Origin: Methylocella sp.
Lineage (GTDB): Bacteria > Pseudomonadota > Alphaproteobacteria > Rhizobiales > Beijerinckiaceae
DNA: 64,000 nucleotides
Assembly: GCA_037200525.1 (NCBI GenBank)
Contig: JBBCGG010000001.1
Coordinates: 583,526 to 647,525, forward strand
Direction: 5' to 3'
A model generated the notes under the pieces. The model did no database searches and was not told where the DNA came from. It was given only the letters and a program-made list of their open reading frames with translations. Positions 53,666 through 62,396 of this stretch are shown here, one piece after another (positions within the stretch are counted from its first letter, which is position 1; the number at the start of each line of letters is the position of its first letter). The position numbers and the translations under genes are program-made.

Positions 53666-54772
53666 ATGAGCGAGACCTCGCCGGCCGGGCGCCTCAAAGA
53701 AGCGACGCCTCAGCGCAAGATCATCCACGTCGATATGGACGCCTTTTTCGCCTCGGTGGAGCAGCGCGACAATCCGGAGCTGCGCGGCCGGCCGGTCGCC
53801 GTGGGCGGCGCGCGGCAACGCGGGGTCGTCGCCGCCGCGAGCTATGAGGCGCGAAAGTTTGGGGTGCGTTCGGCTATGGCCTCCGTGACGGCGCTGCGAA
53901 AATGTCCGGACCTTGTTTTCGTAAAGCCCCGCTTCGACGTTTATAAGGAAATCTCGCTCCAGATCCGGGCGATTTTCGCTGAGCATACCGCCGTCATCGA
54001 GCCGCTATCGCTGGATGAGGCCTATCTCGATGTGACCGAAACGCTGAATGGCTTATCGGCGACGGGGATCGCCGAAGAGATCCGGGCGAAAATCCGCGCT
54101 GCAACCGGTCTCACCGCCTCGGCCGGGGTGAGCTACAATAAATTCCTCGCCAAACTCGCGTCGGATCAACGCAAGCCAGACGGGATCTTCGTCATCACGC
54201 CGAAGATGGGCGGAGCCTTTGTCGAGGGCCTCGAAATCGCGAAATTTCATGGCGTCGGGCCGGCGACCGCCGCCAAGATGAACCGGGTCGGGATCTACAC
54301 AGGTCTTGATCTGCGGGCATGGACGCTTCCCGATTTGCAGGCGCATTTCGGAAAATCAGGCGCTTTTTTCCATGCCATCGCGCGGGGCGTCGATCATCGG
54401 CCGGTCCGCGCCGATCGCATTCGCAAATCGGTCGGCGCGGAAAACACATTTGCGCAGGATCTCAGCGGATTCGAAGAGATGCGCGAATGCTTACAACCGA
54501 TCCTCGACAGGGTCTGGAGTTATTGCGCGGGTGCAGGGCTCAGCGGCAGAACGGTGACGCTGAAGGTGAAATACGCCGATTTCGAGCAAATCACGCGCAG
54601 CCGATCGATAGCCGCAGGCGTTACCGGAAGGGAAGAGCTGGAGCGCCTCAGCCTTGATCTGCTGACGCCGCTGTTTCCGGTGAAAAAGGGCGTTCGGCTG
54701 CTCGGCGTTTCGCTTTCATCGCTCGATGCCGAAGCGGCGGCGGAAAGCCGGCAGTTGCGGCTGGGGTTTTGA
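53666..54772 (+). CDS. dinB: DNA polymerase IV (DinB, Y family)
   Basis: Translesion polymerase of 368 residues. Catalytic motif IIHVDMDAFFASVEQRDNPELRG (Asp of the metal site) and PLSLDEAYLDVT (second carboxylate pair) are intact; helix-hairpin-helix and little-finger domains follow (KFHGVGPATAAKMNRVGI). The last residues are not a clear beta-clamp-binding QxxLF-type peptide, although RQLRLGF is similar. ATG 53666 (GAGGA 10 nt upstream) or 53657. Confidence 0.94.
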   Translation: MSETSPAGRLKEATPQRKIIHVDMDAFFASVEQRDNPELRGRPVAVGGARQRGVVAAASYEARKFGVRSAMASVTALRKCPDLVFVKPRFDVYKEISLQIRAIFAEHTAVIEPLSLDEAYLDVTETLNGLSATGIAEEIRAKIRAATGLTASAGVSYNKFLAKLASDQRKPDGIFVITPKMGGAFVEGLEIAKFHGVGPATAAKMNRVGIYTGLDLRAWTLPDLQAHFGKSGAFFHAIARGVDHRPVRADRIRKSVGAENTFAQDLSGFEEMRECLQPILDRVWSYCAGAGLSGRTVTLKVKYADFEQITRSRSIAAGVTGREELERLSLDLLTPLFPVKKGVRLLGVSLSSLDAEAAAESRQLRLGF

Positions 54773-54872
54773 GAATCGGCACGGCCCCAAGCCGGGCGGG
54801 TGCGCCGAGCTGGGAAATCGCCTGTGACGAAAATAACAATACTGAGTTTGTCGGGAGAGAAAGTAAGCGCCA

Positions 54873-56498
54873 ATGAAGACCTCTACAGATGTATTAATCG
54901 TTGGCGCCGGACCGGTTGGCCTGCTGCTGGCGACAGAATTGTCGCGCGACGGAGTCGACGTTCTGCTGATTGACCACCATAAAACGCGTTCGTTCTTTTG
55001 TAAGGCGCTTGGCGTCACCCCGCGCACATTGGAGATCTTTGATGATCTCTGCATCGCTCAGGACGCCGTCGATAGCGGGGTCTGGCTGCATGGCGTTTCG
55101 GCGTTCAACGACGGCGTAGCCGGGCCGTCGATGGACGTCCCGACCGACCTTCCATTTGGCAGTCTGTCGCTGGCGCAGTTCGACACCGAACGGCTTTTGG
55201 AAGCTTGTCTGCACCGTTGCGGCGGAAGGGTGTTGTATGGCCGCACGCTCACCGGCTTCGAGGCGAGGGCTGATGGCGCCCGCGCCCAAGTCCAGGGACC
55301 AGACGGCGAGACGCAGACGGTCGATTGCCGCTGGCTGGTAGGTTGCGATGGCGCTCATAGCAAGGTCCGCACCACCCTCGGCGTGGATTTTGCGGGCGGC
55401 CAATATCCGCAAACTTTTGTTCTCGCGGATCTGGAGGTGGACTGGGATCTGCCGCGCGGCTGGATGTACCGGTTTAACACTGGAGCGGAAGCCGGCCCAT
55501 CCGGCAGCGCTGCGCTGGCGGCTGTTCCGGTGCATGGCTCCTCTCGTCGTTATAGGTTGTCCACCGTAGTGCCGGACGCCACTCTGAACACGTCGGGGGA
55601 CGCCACGGGAGAAATCTTTCCAGCGACGCTCGATCAGATCACCGCTCTAATGTCCCCTATCCTGCCGAAGGGGACGATCCTTTCATCGTTGCATTGGTCG
55701 TCGGTCTATCGGGTCAGCCACCGGATCGTGCCGACCTATGCGAAAGGACGCGTATTCCTGGCCGGCGATGCTGCGCATCTGCACCCGCCGGTTGGCGGGC
55801 AAGGCATGAACACCGGTCTTCAAGACGCGCATAATCTGGCGTGGAAGCTGACCTTGGCCTGTCGCGGGCTTGCCAGTGAGGCATTGCTGGACAGCTACTC
55901 TACCGAACGCCATGCGGTGGGTCTCGATGTCGTCGAGAACACCAACCGTGCGCTAAATGACGTGCTGGCGCAGCGCGCGCAACTGCCTGGCATGCGGGAG
56001 ACTCAACTTCTCGTCAGCTATCGCGGCAGTCCGATCGTCGAGGATGAGCGCGCTGGCGCCGCCGCCGCACTGCTCGCCGCCGGAGATCGCCTCCCAAACG
56101 CGGGACAACTGCGCCGCCCCTTCGTCGGTCATGCATTGAGGCTGCACGAGCGCCTTGGGCGTGGTCGGCACGTCTTGCTTGGCTTTATCGACGATGACCC
56201 GGCGGCGGCCTTGCTTGCGCAAATGCTGAATCTACTTCGCGCTACGCTCGGCGAAAGCGCGGACGGATGCGCCATCGCACCCCGAGGCGGAAGTCCGCTG
56301 GCGGCGCCGGAGGAACTTCCGCTCCTGACTGATGCGGGGGGAGAGTTTGCCGCAGCGGTTTCCGCCAAACCAGGAAGCGTTTGGTTGGTCCGGCCGGATG
56401 GATATATCGGCTGGTGCAGCGAGACCCCATCGACAGATGGCCTGCGATCCTTCCTGAACCTGGTGGTTCGGACGCCGCCGCCGAGCTCCGGTGGATGA
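54873..56498 (+). CDS. FAD-dependent aromatic hydroxylase-type monooxygenase (PheA/TfdB/MhpA family)
   Basis: Flavoprotein of 541 residues. FAD motifs: GAGPVGLLLATELSRDG (Rossmann, about 11-27), VGCDGAHSKVRTTLG (about 158-172) and GRVFLAGDAAHLHPPVGGQGMNTGLQDAHNLAWKL (about 290-325, seen in parts). A C-terminal thioredoxin-like part follows. The family hydroxylates phenols or polyketides with NAD(P)H and O2. No ring-cleavage genes are near, so the substrate is open. GGGAGAG precedes the start. Confidence 0.87.
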   Translation: MKTSTDVLIVGAGPVGLLLATELSRDGVDVLLIDHHKTRSFFCKALGVTPRTLEIFDDLCIAQDAVDSGVWLHGVSAFNDGVAGPSMDVPTDLPFGSLSLAQFDTERLLEACLHRCGGRVLYGRTLTGFEARADGARAQVQGPDGETQTVDCRWLVGCDGAHSKVRTTLGVDFAGGQYPQTFVLADLEVDWDLPRGWMYRFNTGAEAGPSGSAALAAVPVHGSSRRYRLSTVVPDATLNTSGDATGEIFPATLDQITALMSPILPKGTILSSLHWSSVYRVSHRIVPTYAKGRVFLAGDAAHLHPPVGGQGMNTGLQDAHNLAWKLTLACRGLASEALLDSYSTERHAVGLDVVENTNRALNDVLAQRAQLPGMRETQLLVSYRGSPIVEDERAGAAAALLAAGDRLPNAGQLRRPFVGHALRLHERLGRGRHVLLGFIDDDPAAALLAQMLNLLRATLGESADGCAIAPRGGSPLAAPEELPLLTDAGGEFAAAVSAKPGSVWLVRPDGYIGWCSETPSTDGLRSFLNLVVRTPPPSSGG

Positions 56499-56530
56499 CC
56501 TCGCCTGTTGAGCTGCAAACGGCGCGGCGA

Positions 56531-57913
56531 TCATAGAAACGTTGAGGCGAGGGCCGGCGTTTCCGTCAGGGCGTGCGCCATATATTCGAGGGCGGTGCGG
56601 ATAGCCGACCGGTTCGTCGGACCCCCTAAGCAAACGCGCACCGCCTCCGGGGCATTGCCGTCGACGGCGAAGGCATCGCTCGGCACGACCCCGATGCCCG
56701 TCGAGCGCATATGCGCGGCGAAGGCGGATCGGGTCCAAGGCGGGGGTAGCGCGACCCATAGATTGAAGCTGATCGGGTCGGCGCGAAAACTGCCCGTCGG
56801 CAAAATCTCCGTCGCAAGCGCCTGACGCGCGGCCGTCTCCGTCCGGATGAAGCGCAAGATGGCGTCGGCGGCGCCATCCTCGATCCAGCGGGTCGCGAGC
56901 GCGACGGTGAGGGGAGACGCCATCACATTAGCGGCTCGCGCGGCGGCGGCGAAGGGCCAGCCGGAGCGCACGTCGGGCGCAAGGACGTAAGCTGCGCGCA
57001 ATCCCGCGCCGATGCATTTCGATAATCCGGCTACATGCCAGGTGAGATCCGGCGCGATCGCCGCGAAAGGCGCAGGGCCGCGTAACGGAATGAATCCATA
57101 GGCGTCGTCCTCGACGATAGGCACGCGGAACCGCCGCGCGACGGCGGCGATCGCGGTGCGGCGCGGCTCTGAAATAGTCAGCGTCGTCGGATTTTGCAGC
57201 GTCGGATTCAAATAGAGCGCCTTTGGCTGCAGCCGCTTGCAAGCCTCCGCGAAAGCGTCCGGATCGATGCCTTCCTCATCCATTGGCAACCCATGCAGCT
57301 TCAGCCCCAATTGCGCCGCGATCGAACGAGCGCCGGGGTAGGTCAGCGTCTCCGCGAGGATGGCCTCTCCGGGTTTTGCAAGGATTCCGAAAATGGCCAG
57401 CAAGGCCGGATGAGCGCCGGGCGTGACGAACAAACGTCCCTGCGCGGGCACTAGCGCGCGCCGGCCGAGCCAGCTCGACGCTGCGTCTTTGTCCGCCTGC
57501 GAACCGCCAAAGTCCTGATAGCGCAACAGAGGGATAAGATTGCGCGACACGGCTTCGAGCCCCGCTTGCATGCGTGCGATGAGGACAGGATCGTCCGGCT
57601 CGGGCGGAAGGTTCATCGAAAAATCGACGAGCACAGGCCGCGCCGTTCCCGCCGCCTTCGCGGGCTTGGCTTTGGCGAGCACGAAGGTGCCTTGGCCAAC
57701 CTTGGATTCGATCAGTCCGCGCTTTTGAGCCTCGACGTAGCCTCGCGCCACCGTCGTGAAATCGACGGCGAGCCGCTCGGCCAGTTTGCGTTGCGGCGGC
57801 AGGCGGTCTCCACTCATGAGACGCCCGCTCTGGATGTCGTCGGCGATCACGTCGGCGATGGCGAGATAGCGCGGTTTGCCGCTGCGACTCAGATCAGGCG
57901 TCCAGTCACGCAT
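56531..57913 (-). CDS. MocR-type regulator: GntR winged helix fused to class I aminotransferase domain
   Basis: Protein of 460 residues. N-terminal GntR domain (about 8-80, with GDRLPPQRKLAERLAVDFTTVARGYVEAQKRGLIESKVGQGTFV in pieces) joined to a fold-type I PLP domain (about 105-450) with the PLP lysine in HVAGLSKCIGAGLRAAYV. MocR proteins bind PLP and usually control a neighbouring gene or themselves through direct repeats. It is divergent from the Nit1 cluster, and the shared 352-nt region contains a 12-bp direct repeat, so control of Nit1 is inferred. An alternative longer frame upstream is rejected. Confidence 0.9.
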   Translation of the reverse strand: MRDWTPDLSRSGKPRYLAIADVIADDIQSGRLMSGDRLPPQRKLAERLAVDFTTVARGYVEAQKRGLIESKVGQGTFVLAKAKPAKAAGTARPVLVDFSMNLPPEPDDPVLIARMQAGLEAVSRNLIPLLRYQDFGGSQADKDAASSWLGRRALVPAQGRLFVTPGAHPALLAIFGILAKPGEAILAETLTYPGARSIAAQLGLKLHGLPMDEEGIDPDAFAEACKRLQPKALYLNPTLQNPTTLTISEPRRTAIAAVARRFRVPIVEDDAYGFIPLRGPAPFAAIAPDLTWHVAGLSKCIGAGLRAAYVLAPDVRSGWPFAAAARAANVMASPLTVALATRWIEDGAADAILRFIRTETAARQALATEILPTGSFRADPISFNLWVALPPPWTRSAFAAHMRSTGIGVVPSDAFAVDGNAPEAVRVCLGGPTNRSAIRTALEYMAHALTETPALASTFL

Positions 57914-57960
57914 GGTTATGCCCCTCGCGATCTCGGCGGGAGGTGACCGCTCTCCCCAGA

Positions 57961-57982
57961 GATTGACTGCATCGTGTTGCAA
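57961..57982. promoter_or_regulatory. Upstream copy of the Nit1/mocR direct repeat
   Basis: GATTGACTGCAT followed by CGTGTTGCA; second half less symmetric than in the downstream copy. About 50 nt upstream of the mocR start, so suited to MocR autoregulation. Confidence 0.5.
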
Positions 57983-58128
57983 TGTCTTGGCATCATTCTT
58001 GACGAAAGACAAGATCGACTGGAATGCGTCCGTTGGCCCCAGCAACTGGAGAAAACTTAGGCAGTCGCTAGCTAAATTGAAGGCGGGGCGCCTTAATTTT
58101 GACCGCGGCGATACGGCCAAAAGGAACG

Positions 58129-58151
58129 GATTGACTGCATAATTGTATGCA
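58129..58151. promoter_or_regulatory. Downstream copy of the repeat with palindrome
   Basis: GATTGACTGCAT merges into the palindrome TGCATAATTGTATGCA, about 40 nt before the -24 element of the Nit1 promoter. Could bind MocR or an NtrC-like activator (TGCA-N8-TGCA). Confidence 0.55.
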
Positions 58152-58190
58152 AAATGACCGGTTTCGCGCGTTTCAGCGGAAACATACAAT

Positions 58191-58206
58191 TGGCACGCCG
58201 ATTGCT
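58191..58206 (+). promoter_or_regulatory. Sigma-54 promoter of the Nit1 cluster
   Basis: TGGCACG-CCGA-TTGCT matches the RpoN consensus TGGCACG-N4-TTGCW at every defined position. The predicted start of transcription is about 58218, giving a leader of about 48 nt before the first gene. Confidence 0.85.
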
Positions 58207-58265
58207 ATCAATTGCTCGTCCGAGGCCGATAGCCCATGACCCTAATGTCCTATGAGGAGTTCACT

Positions 58266-58748
58266 ATGCCAGCAGTTACCAAGCCCGCCCACCAGAAAGG
58301 CGATTTTTTCGTCGATTACGAAGAGAAAGTCTTCGAGGACGTTCAGGCGCGGCCCGGCGAAAAGGCTCTGGTCACGTTTCATACCGTCGCTTTTGAGGGC
58401 TCCATCGGCTTCGTCAACCTGCTGCAGGCGACCCGCCTCAAGCGCAAAGGCTTCGATACCTCGATCCTTCTCTACGGGCCGGGCGTCACCCTCGGCGTCC
58501 AGCGCGGCTTCCCCAAAATCGGCGATGAAGCGTTTCCGGGGCATCAGAATTTCAATAACCAGATTACCAAGTTCATGGCTGAAGGCGGCAAGGTCTATGC
58601 CTGCCGCTTCGCCTTGCAGGCGTTGTACGGCCATGGCGAACCCTCGCTGATCCCCGGCATTACGCCGATCAGCCCGCTCGACGTGCTGGATCTCATCCTG
58701 CTCCACCGCAGAGACAACGCCTTCGTCCTCGACACCTGGACGCTCTGA
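58266..58748 (+). CDS. MSMEG_0572/Sll0783-family nitrogen starvation response protein
   Basis: First gene of the Nit1 cluster; 160 residues, soluble, no membrane segment. The family is named for Synechocystis Sll0783, which responds to nitrogen starvation; its biochemical activity is unknown, though the fold resembles DsrE-like small proteins ([20 protein letters not shown], then [19 protein letters not shown] with one Cys). ATG 58266 is chosen for its GAGGAG at 6 nt; two ATG codons further upstream lack such a site. The nitrilase follows after 34 nt. Confidence 0.88.
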   Translation: MPAVTKPAHQKGDFFVDYEEKVFEDVQARPGEKALVTFHTVAFEGSIGFVNLLQATRLKRKGFDTSILLYGPGVTLGVQRGFPKIGDEAFPGHQNFNNQITKFMAEGGKVYACRFALQALYGHGEPSLIPGITPISPLDVLDLILLHRRDNAFVLDTWTL

Positions 58749-58782
58749 GGCCAACCGGCGGCATCCTTCATAGGAGATGGCA

Positions 58783-59832
58783 ATGGCTGAAAAGAAACTG
58801 GTCCGCGTAGCGGCCGTTCAGATCGCGCCGGACCTCGAGACGCCGACAGGAACGCTGGATCGCGTCCTGGCGGCGACCGCCGAGGCGGCGGAAAAAGGCG
58901 CCAAGCTCGTGGTCTTTCCCGAAACCTTCGTGCCTTGGTATCCCTATTTTTCCTTTGTCTATCCGCCGATGCTCACCGGCTCTGAGCATGTCCGGCTCTA
59001 TGAGAACGCCGTTACCGTACCAGGACCCGTGACGGAGGCTCTCGCCTCCGCCGCGCGGCGACATGGCGTCGTCATCGCGCTCGGAATCAACGAGCGCGAT
59101 CATGGCTCGCTCTACAATGCGCAGTTGGTCTTCGACGCCGATGGAAGTTTGCTGCTGCGGCGCCGTAAGATCACCCCGACCTTCCACGAGCGGATGATCT
59201 GGGGGCAGGGAGACGGCTCTGGCCTCAAGGTCGTCGACACCGCCGTCGGCAAGGTTGGCGCCCTCGCCTGCTGGGAGCATTACAACCCCCTCGCCCGCTA
59301 CGCGCTCATGGCGCAGCATGAGGAGATTCATGTTGCGCAATTTCCCGGCTCGATGGTCGGGCAGATTTTTGCCGATCAGATCGAGGTCACTATCCGCCAC
59401 CACGCGCTGGAATCTGGATGCTTCGTCGTCAATGCGACGGGCTGGCTAACGGAAGAGCAGATTGCGAAAATCTGCCCCGACGAAAAGATGCAACGGGGTC
59501 TGCGCGGCGGTTGCATGACGGCGATCATCTCGCCGGAAGGCGTTCATATCGTCCCGCCGATAACAAGCGGCGAAGGCATTCTCATCGCCGATCTCGACAT
59601 GGGCCTGATCGTCAAGCGCAAACGCATGGTGGACAGCGTTGGCCATTATGCGCGGCCGGAATTGCTCAGTCTCAATCTCGACAATCGTCAGACGGCGCCG
59701 ATGCAGACCGCGACGTCATTTGAACAGTCTTTCGTCTCCGGGAGCCAATTCGATGAAACAGACGATTCCAGCCGCAATCTCGACGGCGCAGTTGATCAGC
59801 GAGCTGCAGTCTTACGGAGTGCGTCTCGTTGA
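58783..59832 (+). CDS. Nit1-cluster nitrilase
   Basis: Carbon-nitrogen hydrolase of 349 residues with the Glu-Lys-Cys triad: Glu47 (VFPETF), Lys129 (RRKITP) and Cys163 (ACWEHYNPL). Hydrolyses a nitrile or cyanide to acid or formate plus ammonia; the Nit1C cluster nitrilase of Pseudomonas supports growth on cyanide. Start ATG 58783 with AGGAG 6 nt upstream. The last 25 residues overlap the next gene by 80 nt, longer than usual in this cluster. Confidence 0.92.
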   Translation: MAEKKLVRVAAVQIAPDLETPTGTLDRVLAATAEAAEKGAKLVVFPETFVPWYPYFSFVYPPMLTGSEHVRLYENAVTVPGPVTEALASAARRHGVVIALGINERDHGSLYNAQLVFDADGSLLLRRRKITPTFHERMIWGQGDGSGLKVVDTAVGKVGALACWEHYNPLARYALMAQHEEIHVAQFPGSMVGQIFADQIEVTIRHHALESGCFVVNATGWLTEEQIAKICPDEKMQRGLRGGCMTAIISPEGVHIVPPITSGEGILIADLDMGLIVKRKRMVDSVGHYARPELLSLNLDNRQTAPMQTATSFEQSFVSGSQFDETDDSSRNLDGAVDQRAAVLRSASR

Positions 59833-60877
59833 TCCGAAGTCCGGCGCAGACAGCCGGCGCGGCGGCGCCGGTCCGTCGGACCACAAGGCTCTGACGATCG
59901 GCGGCATGACGTTGATGGCCCCGGTGCATACCGCGCCGGCGTTTGAGAGCCCCTATCTCGTCGAGAAGCCGGATGCGTTCGGCAACAGCCGCATCACCCG
60001 CGATGGGCTGCCGATCACGGAAGCCTCATTCCCGCTGCAGCCGCGCTTTTATGCTCTGCGCACGGCTGATGGCGTTCCTTACTCCAAAATCGCCGCGCTG
60101 CATGGCCGCGACGTGCTGGCGACGACCATTCTTCAAACCTGCATCCGCTATCAGAGCCGGACGAAAACCTGTCAGTTCTGCGCCATCGGCCAATCGCTCG
60201 CGGCCGGGCGCACCATCGAGCGCAAGACGCCGGCGCAACTCGCCGAGGTCGCCAAGGCGGCCGTCGAGCTTGACGGCGTCAAACATATGGTGATGACGAC
60301 TGGCACGCCGCCCGGCGCCGATCGCGGCGCATCGATCCTGACGGAAAGCGCCGCCGCCGTGAAAGCCGCCGTCGCTTTGCCGATTCAGGCGCAGTGCGAG
60401 CCGCCGGATGACGATGCGTGGTTCGGCCGCATGAAGGAGGCGGGCGTCGACGCTCTCGGCATGCATCTTGAGGCCGTAACGCCGGAGGTGCGCGCTCGCA
60501 TCATGCCGGGGAAGGCGCAAGTTCCTCTCAGCCGCTATTTTTCGGCTTATGAGGCGGCCGTTCCGGTGTTCGGCCGCGGTCAGGTTTCGACCTATATTCT
60601 GGCTGGGCTCGGGGACAGCAAGGAAGCGATCCTTGATATCTGCGAAAAGCTTGTCGCCATTGGCGTCTATCCATTCGTTGCGCCTTTCACGCCGATCTCC
60701 GGAACTCCGCTCGAAAGCCATCCGGCTCCCTCGCCCGACTTCATGCATGAGATCCTGCGCCCGCTCGCCGCGATGCTGGTCGCGGCCGGCATGAAATCGG
60801 AAGACGTCAAGGCGGGCTGCTCAAAATGCGGCGCCTGTTCCGCTCTCTCCGCCTATGAGCGGAGGATCTCGGCATGA
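59753..60877 (+). CDS. Radical SAM protein of the MSMEG_0568 (Nit1) family
   Basis: Protein of 374 residues. The Fe-S cysteines appear as [17 protein letters not shown], a CX9CX2C pattern rather than CX3CX2C, at about residues 139-152. Downstream, a TIM-barrel with [24 protein letters not shown] and a C-terminal CSKCGAC motif (about 358-364) that may bind a second cluster. Biotin synthase-like overall. Reaction unknown; conserved with the nitrilase. ATG 59753 preceded by GGGAG. Confidence 0.88.
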   Translation: MKQTIPAAISTAQLISELQSYGVRLVDPKSGADSRRGGAGPSDHKALTIGGMTLMAPVHTAPAFESPYLVEKPDAFGNSRITRDGLPITEASFPLQPRFYALRTADGVPYSKIAALHGRDVLATTILQTCIRYQSRTKTCQFCAIGQSLAAGRTIERKTPAQLAEVAKAAVELDGVKHMVMTTGTPPGADRGASILTESAAAVKAAVALPIQAQCEPPDDDAWFGRMKEAGVDALGMHLEAVTPEVRARIMPGKAQVPLSRYFSAYEAAVPVFGRGQVSTYILAGLGDSKEAILDICEKLVAIGVYPFVAPFTPISGTPLESHPAPSPDFMHEILRPLAAMLVAAGMKSEDVKAGCSKCGACSALSAYERRISA

Positions 60878-61416
60878 TCTTCGAGCCCTTCGCGCCTTTT
60901 CTCGCCAGCGAGTTTCAGGTGAAGTTCGCAACGCAGCCCTGGGAGCGCAATGGCGCTTATGCGCTTCGCCGCGCTGTCTTCTGCCAGGAACAGGGTCTCT
61001 TCGGAGGAAATGACCGAGATGCGATCGATGATTGCGCGATTCCGATCGTCGCGGTCTCGCTGCTTGGGGTGGCGGCCGACGCGGTAGTTGGAACCGTGCG
61101 AATTCACGAGCGGGAGCGAGGCGTCTGGCTTGGCTCGCGTCTTGCCGTCGCCGCCGATTATCGCCGCGTCGGAATGCTCGGCAGCTCGCTGATCAGACTG
61201 GCGGTGTCTTCGGCGCATGCGCGGGGATGCAAGCGTTTCTTCGCCGACGTCCAGAGCCAAAACGTCCTTTTGTTCCGGCGCATGCAATGGCGCACCATCG
61301 AAGAAGTCGTTTTGCACGGAAAGCCGCATCATAGGATGGAGGCTGATCTCGCCTTCTATCCGCCTTTCGTCAATTCCGAAGTCGGCTTTCATTCATTGTC
61401 GCGAAAGGCTGCATGA
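60874..61416 (+). CDS. GNAT-family protein of the MSMEG_0567 (Nit1) type
   Basis: Protein of 180 residues. The acetyl-CoA binding region VAADYRRVGMLGSSLIRLAVSSAH (about 91-114) follows the GNAT strand LGSRLAV; the N-terminal RRAVFCQEQGLFGGNDRDAID resembles acyl-homoserine-lactone synthase-like or phospholipid/hemolysin acyltransferase GNATs. Overlaps the previous stop (ATGA) and the next start. Acceptor unknown. Confidence 0.86.
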   Translation: MIFEPFAPFLASEFQVKFATQPWERNGAYALRRAVFCQEQGLFGGNDRDAIDDCAIPIVAVSLLGVAADAVVGTVRIHERERGVWLGSRLAVAADYRRVGMLGSSLIRLAVSSAHARGCKRFFADVQSQNVLLFRRMQWRTIEEVVLHGKPHHRMEADLAFYPPFVNSEVGFHSLSRKAA

Positions 61417-62396
61417 TGGCCAGATCGCTCGACCTCGCAGCTCTCGCCGATGCGTTGCGCGCCAGCAGCGGGCTCGCGGCGAAGCGGGACATTGGCGCGG
61501 TTGCGGCAAGGCTCGGCCTCAATGGCGCGTCCACAGTCGCTGTCGGAGATGACTGTGCCGCGATTCCCGATGGCGACGGCTTTTTGCTGTTGGCGATCGA
61601 AGGCTTCATGAATGAATTTGTTGCTGGCGACCCCTGGTTCGCCGGATGGTGCGGCGTCATGGTCAATGTCTCGGACGTTGTCGCCATGGGCGGGCGCCCC
61701 ATCGCTGTCGTCGACGCGCTGTGGGCGGATGGCGAGGACAAGGCTGATTCGGTGCTCGCTGGCCTGCGAGCGGCGGCCGATGCTTTCGGCGTGCCGATTG
61801 TCGGCGGCCACACCAATATCCGGACCGATCGCGGGCAGCTCTCGGTCGCTATCCTTGGACGCGCCAAACGCCTTCTGACCAGCTTTGACGCTCTGCCTGG
61901 CGATCGCCTTATCGCCGCGATAGATCTGCGCGGTCGCTATCGCGAGCGCTTCTCCAATTGGGAAGCAGCGACGAACGCGCCGCCTGCTCGGCTTCGTGCG
62001 GATCTCGAAATCCTTCCGGTAATCGCCGAAGCGGGCCTCGCCAAAGCCGCCAAGGATATCAGCCAGGGCGGCTTGATCGGGACAGCCGCCATGCTCGTTG
62101 AATGCTCGGGGGTCGGCGCCGAGATCAATGTCGCGGCGGTTCCTCGCCCTGACGGCGTCCCGCTCGCGCGCTGGCTCGCTACATTCCCGAGCTTTGGTTA
62201 TCTCCTGTCGGTAGCGCCGCGCGATGTCGCTGAGGTGCTTGAGGCTTTCACGCGACGCGGCATCGCCGCCGCCGACATTGGAGCCGTCACGATGGGCGAG
62301 CAACTGGCCATTGTCGACGGCGCCTCAAAGCAAGTGATTTGGGATTTTTCCGAACGGCCTTTGATCGGCTGCGCCCGGCATGAGGCGTGCGCATGA
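61413..62396 (+). CDS. AIR synthase (PurM)-related ATP-binding protein of the Nit1 cluster
   Basis: Protein of 327 residues of the Sll0787 family, related to PurM, SelD and ThiL. The N-terminal GDDCAAIPDGDGFLLLAIEGF with its Asp pair (about 46-50) and VNVSDVVAMGGRPIAVVDAL are ATP/Mg-binding signatures; GGHTNI and KAAKDISQGGLIGTAAML continue the fold. It may phosphorylate or activate a substrate in the cluster pathway. Begins ATGATGG overlapping the GNAT stop; ends in ATGA with the glycosyltransferase. Confidence 0.88.
   Translation: MMARSLDLAALADALRASSGLAAKRDIGAVAARLGLNGASTVAVGDDCAAIPDGDGFLLLAIEGFMNEFVAGDPWFAGWCGVMVNVSDVVAMGGRPIAVVDALWADGEDKADSVLAGLRAAADAFGVPIVGGHTNIRTDRGQLSVAILGRAKRLLTSFDALPGDRLIAAIDLRGRYRERFSNWEAATNAPPARLRADLEILPVIAEAGLAKAAKDISQGGLIGTAAMLVECSGVGAEINVAAVPRPDGVPLARWLATFPSFGYLLSVAPRDVAEVLEAFTRRGIAAADIGAVTMGEQLAIVDGASKQVIWDFSERPLIGCARHEACA

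Larger units (their letters stand above)
57914..58265. promoter_or_regulatory. 352-bp divergent control region mocR/Nit1
   Basis: No gene. Contains two copies of GATTGACTGCAT (57961-57972 and 58129-58140), each followed by a second TGCA, the perfect palindrome TGCATA-ATTG-TATGCA (58136-58151) and a consensus sigma-54 promoter (58191-58206). Confidence 0.7.

Noticed and set aside
57554-58189. N-terminal extension of the MocR protein up to 58189
   Set aside because: The extra 92 residues run through the control region with its repeats; the GntR domain begins just after ATG 57913.
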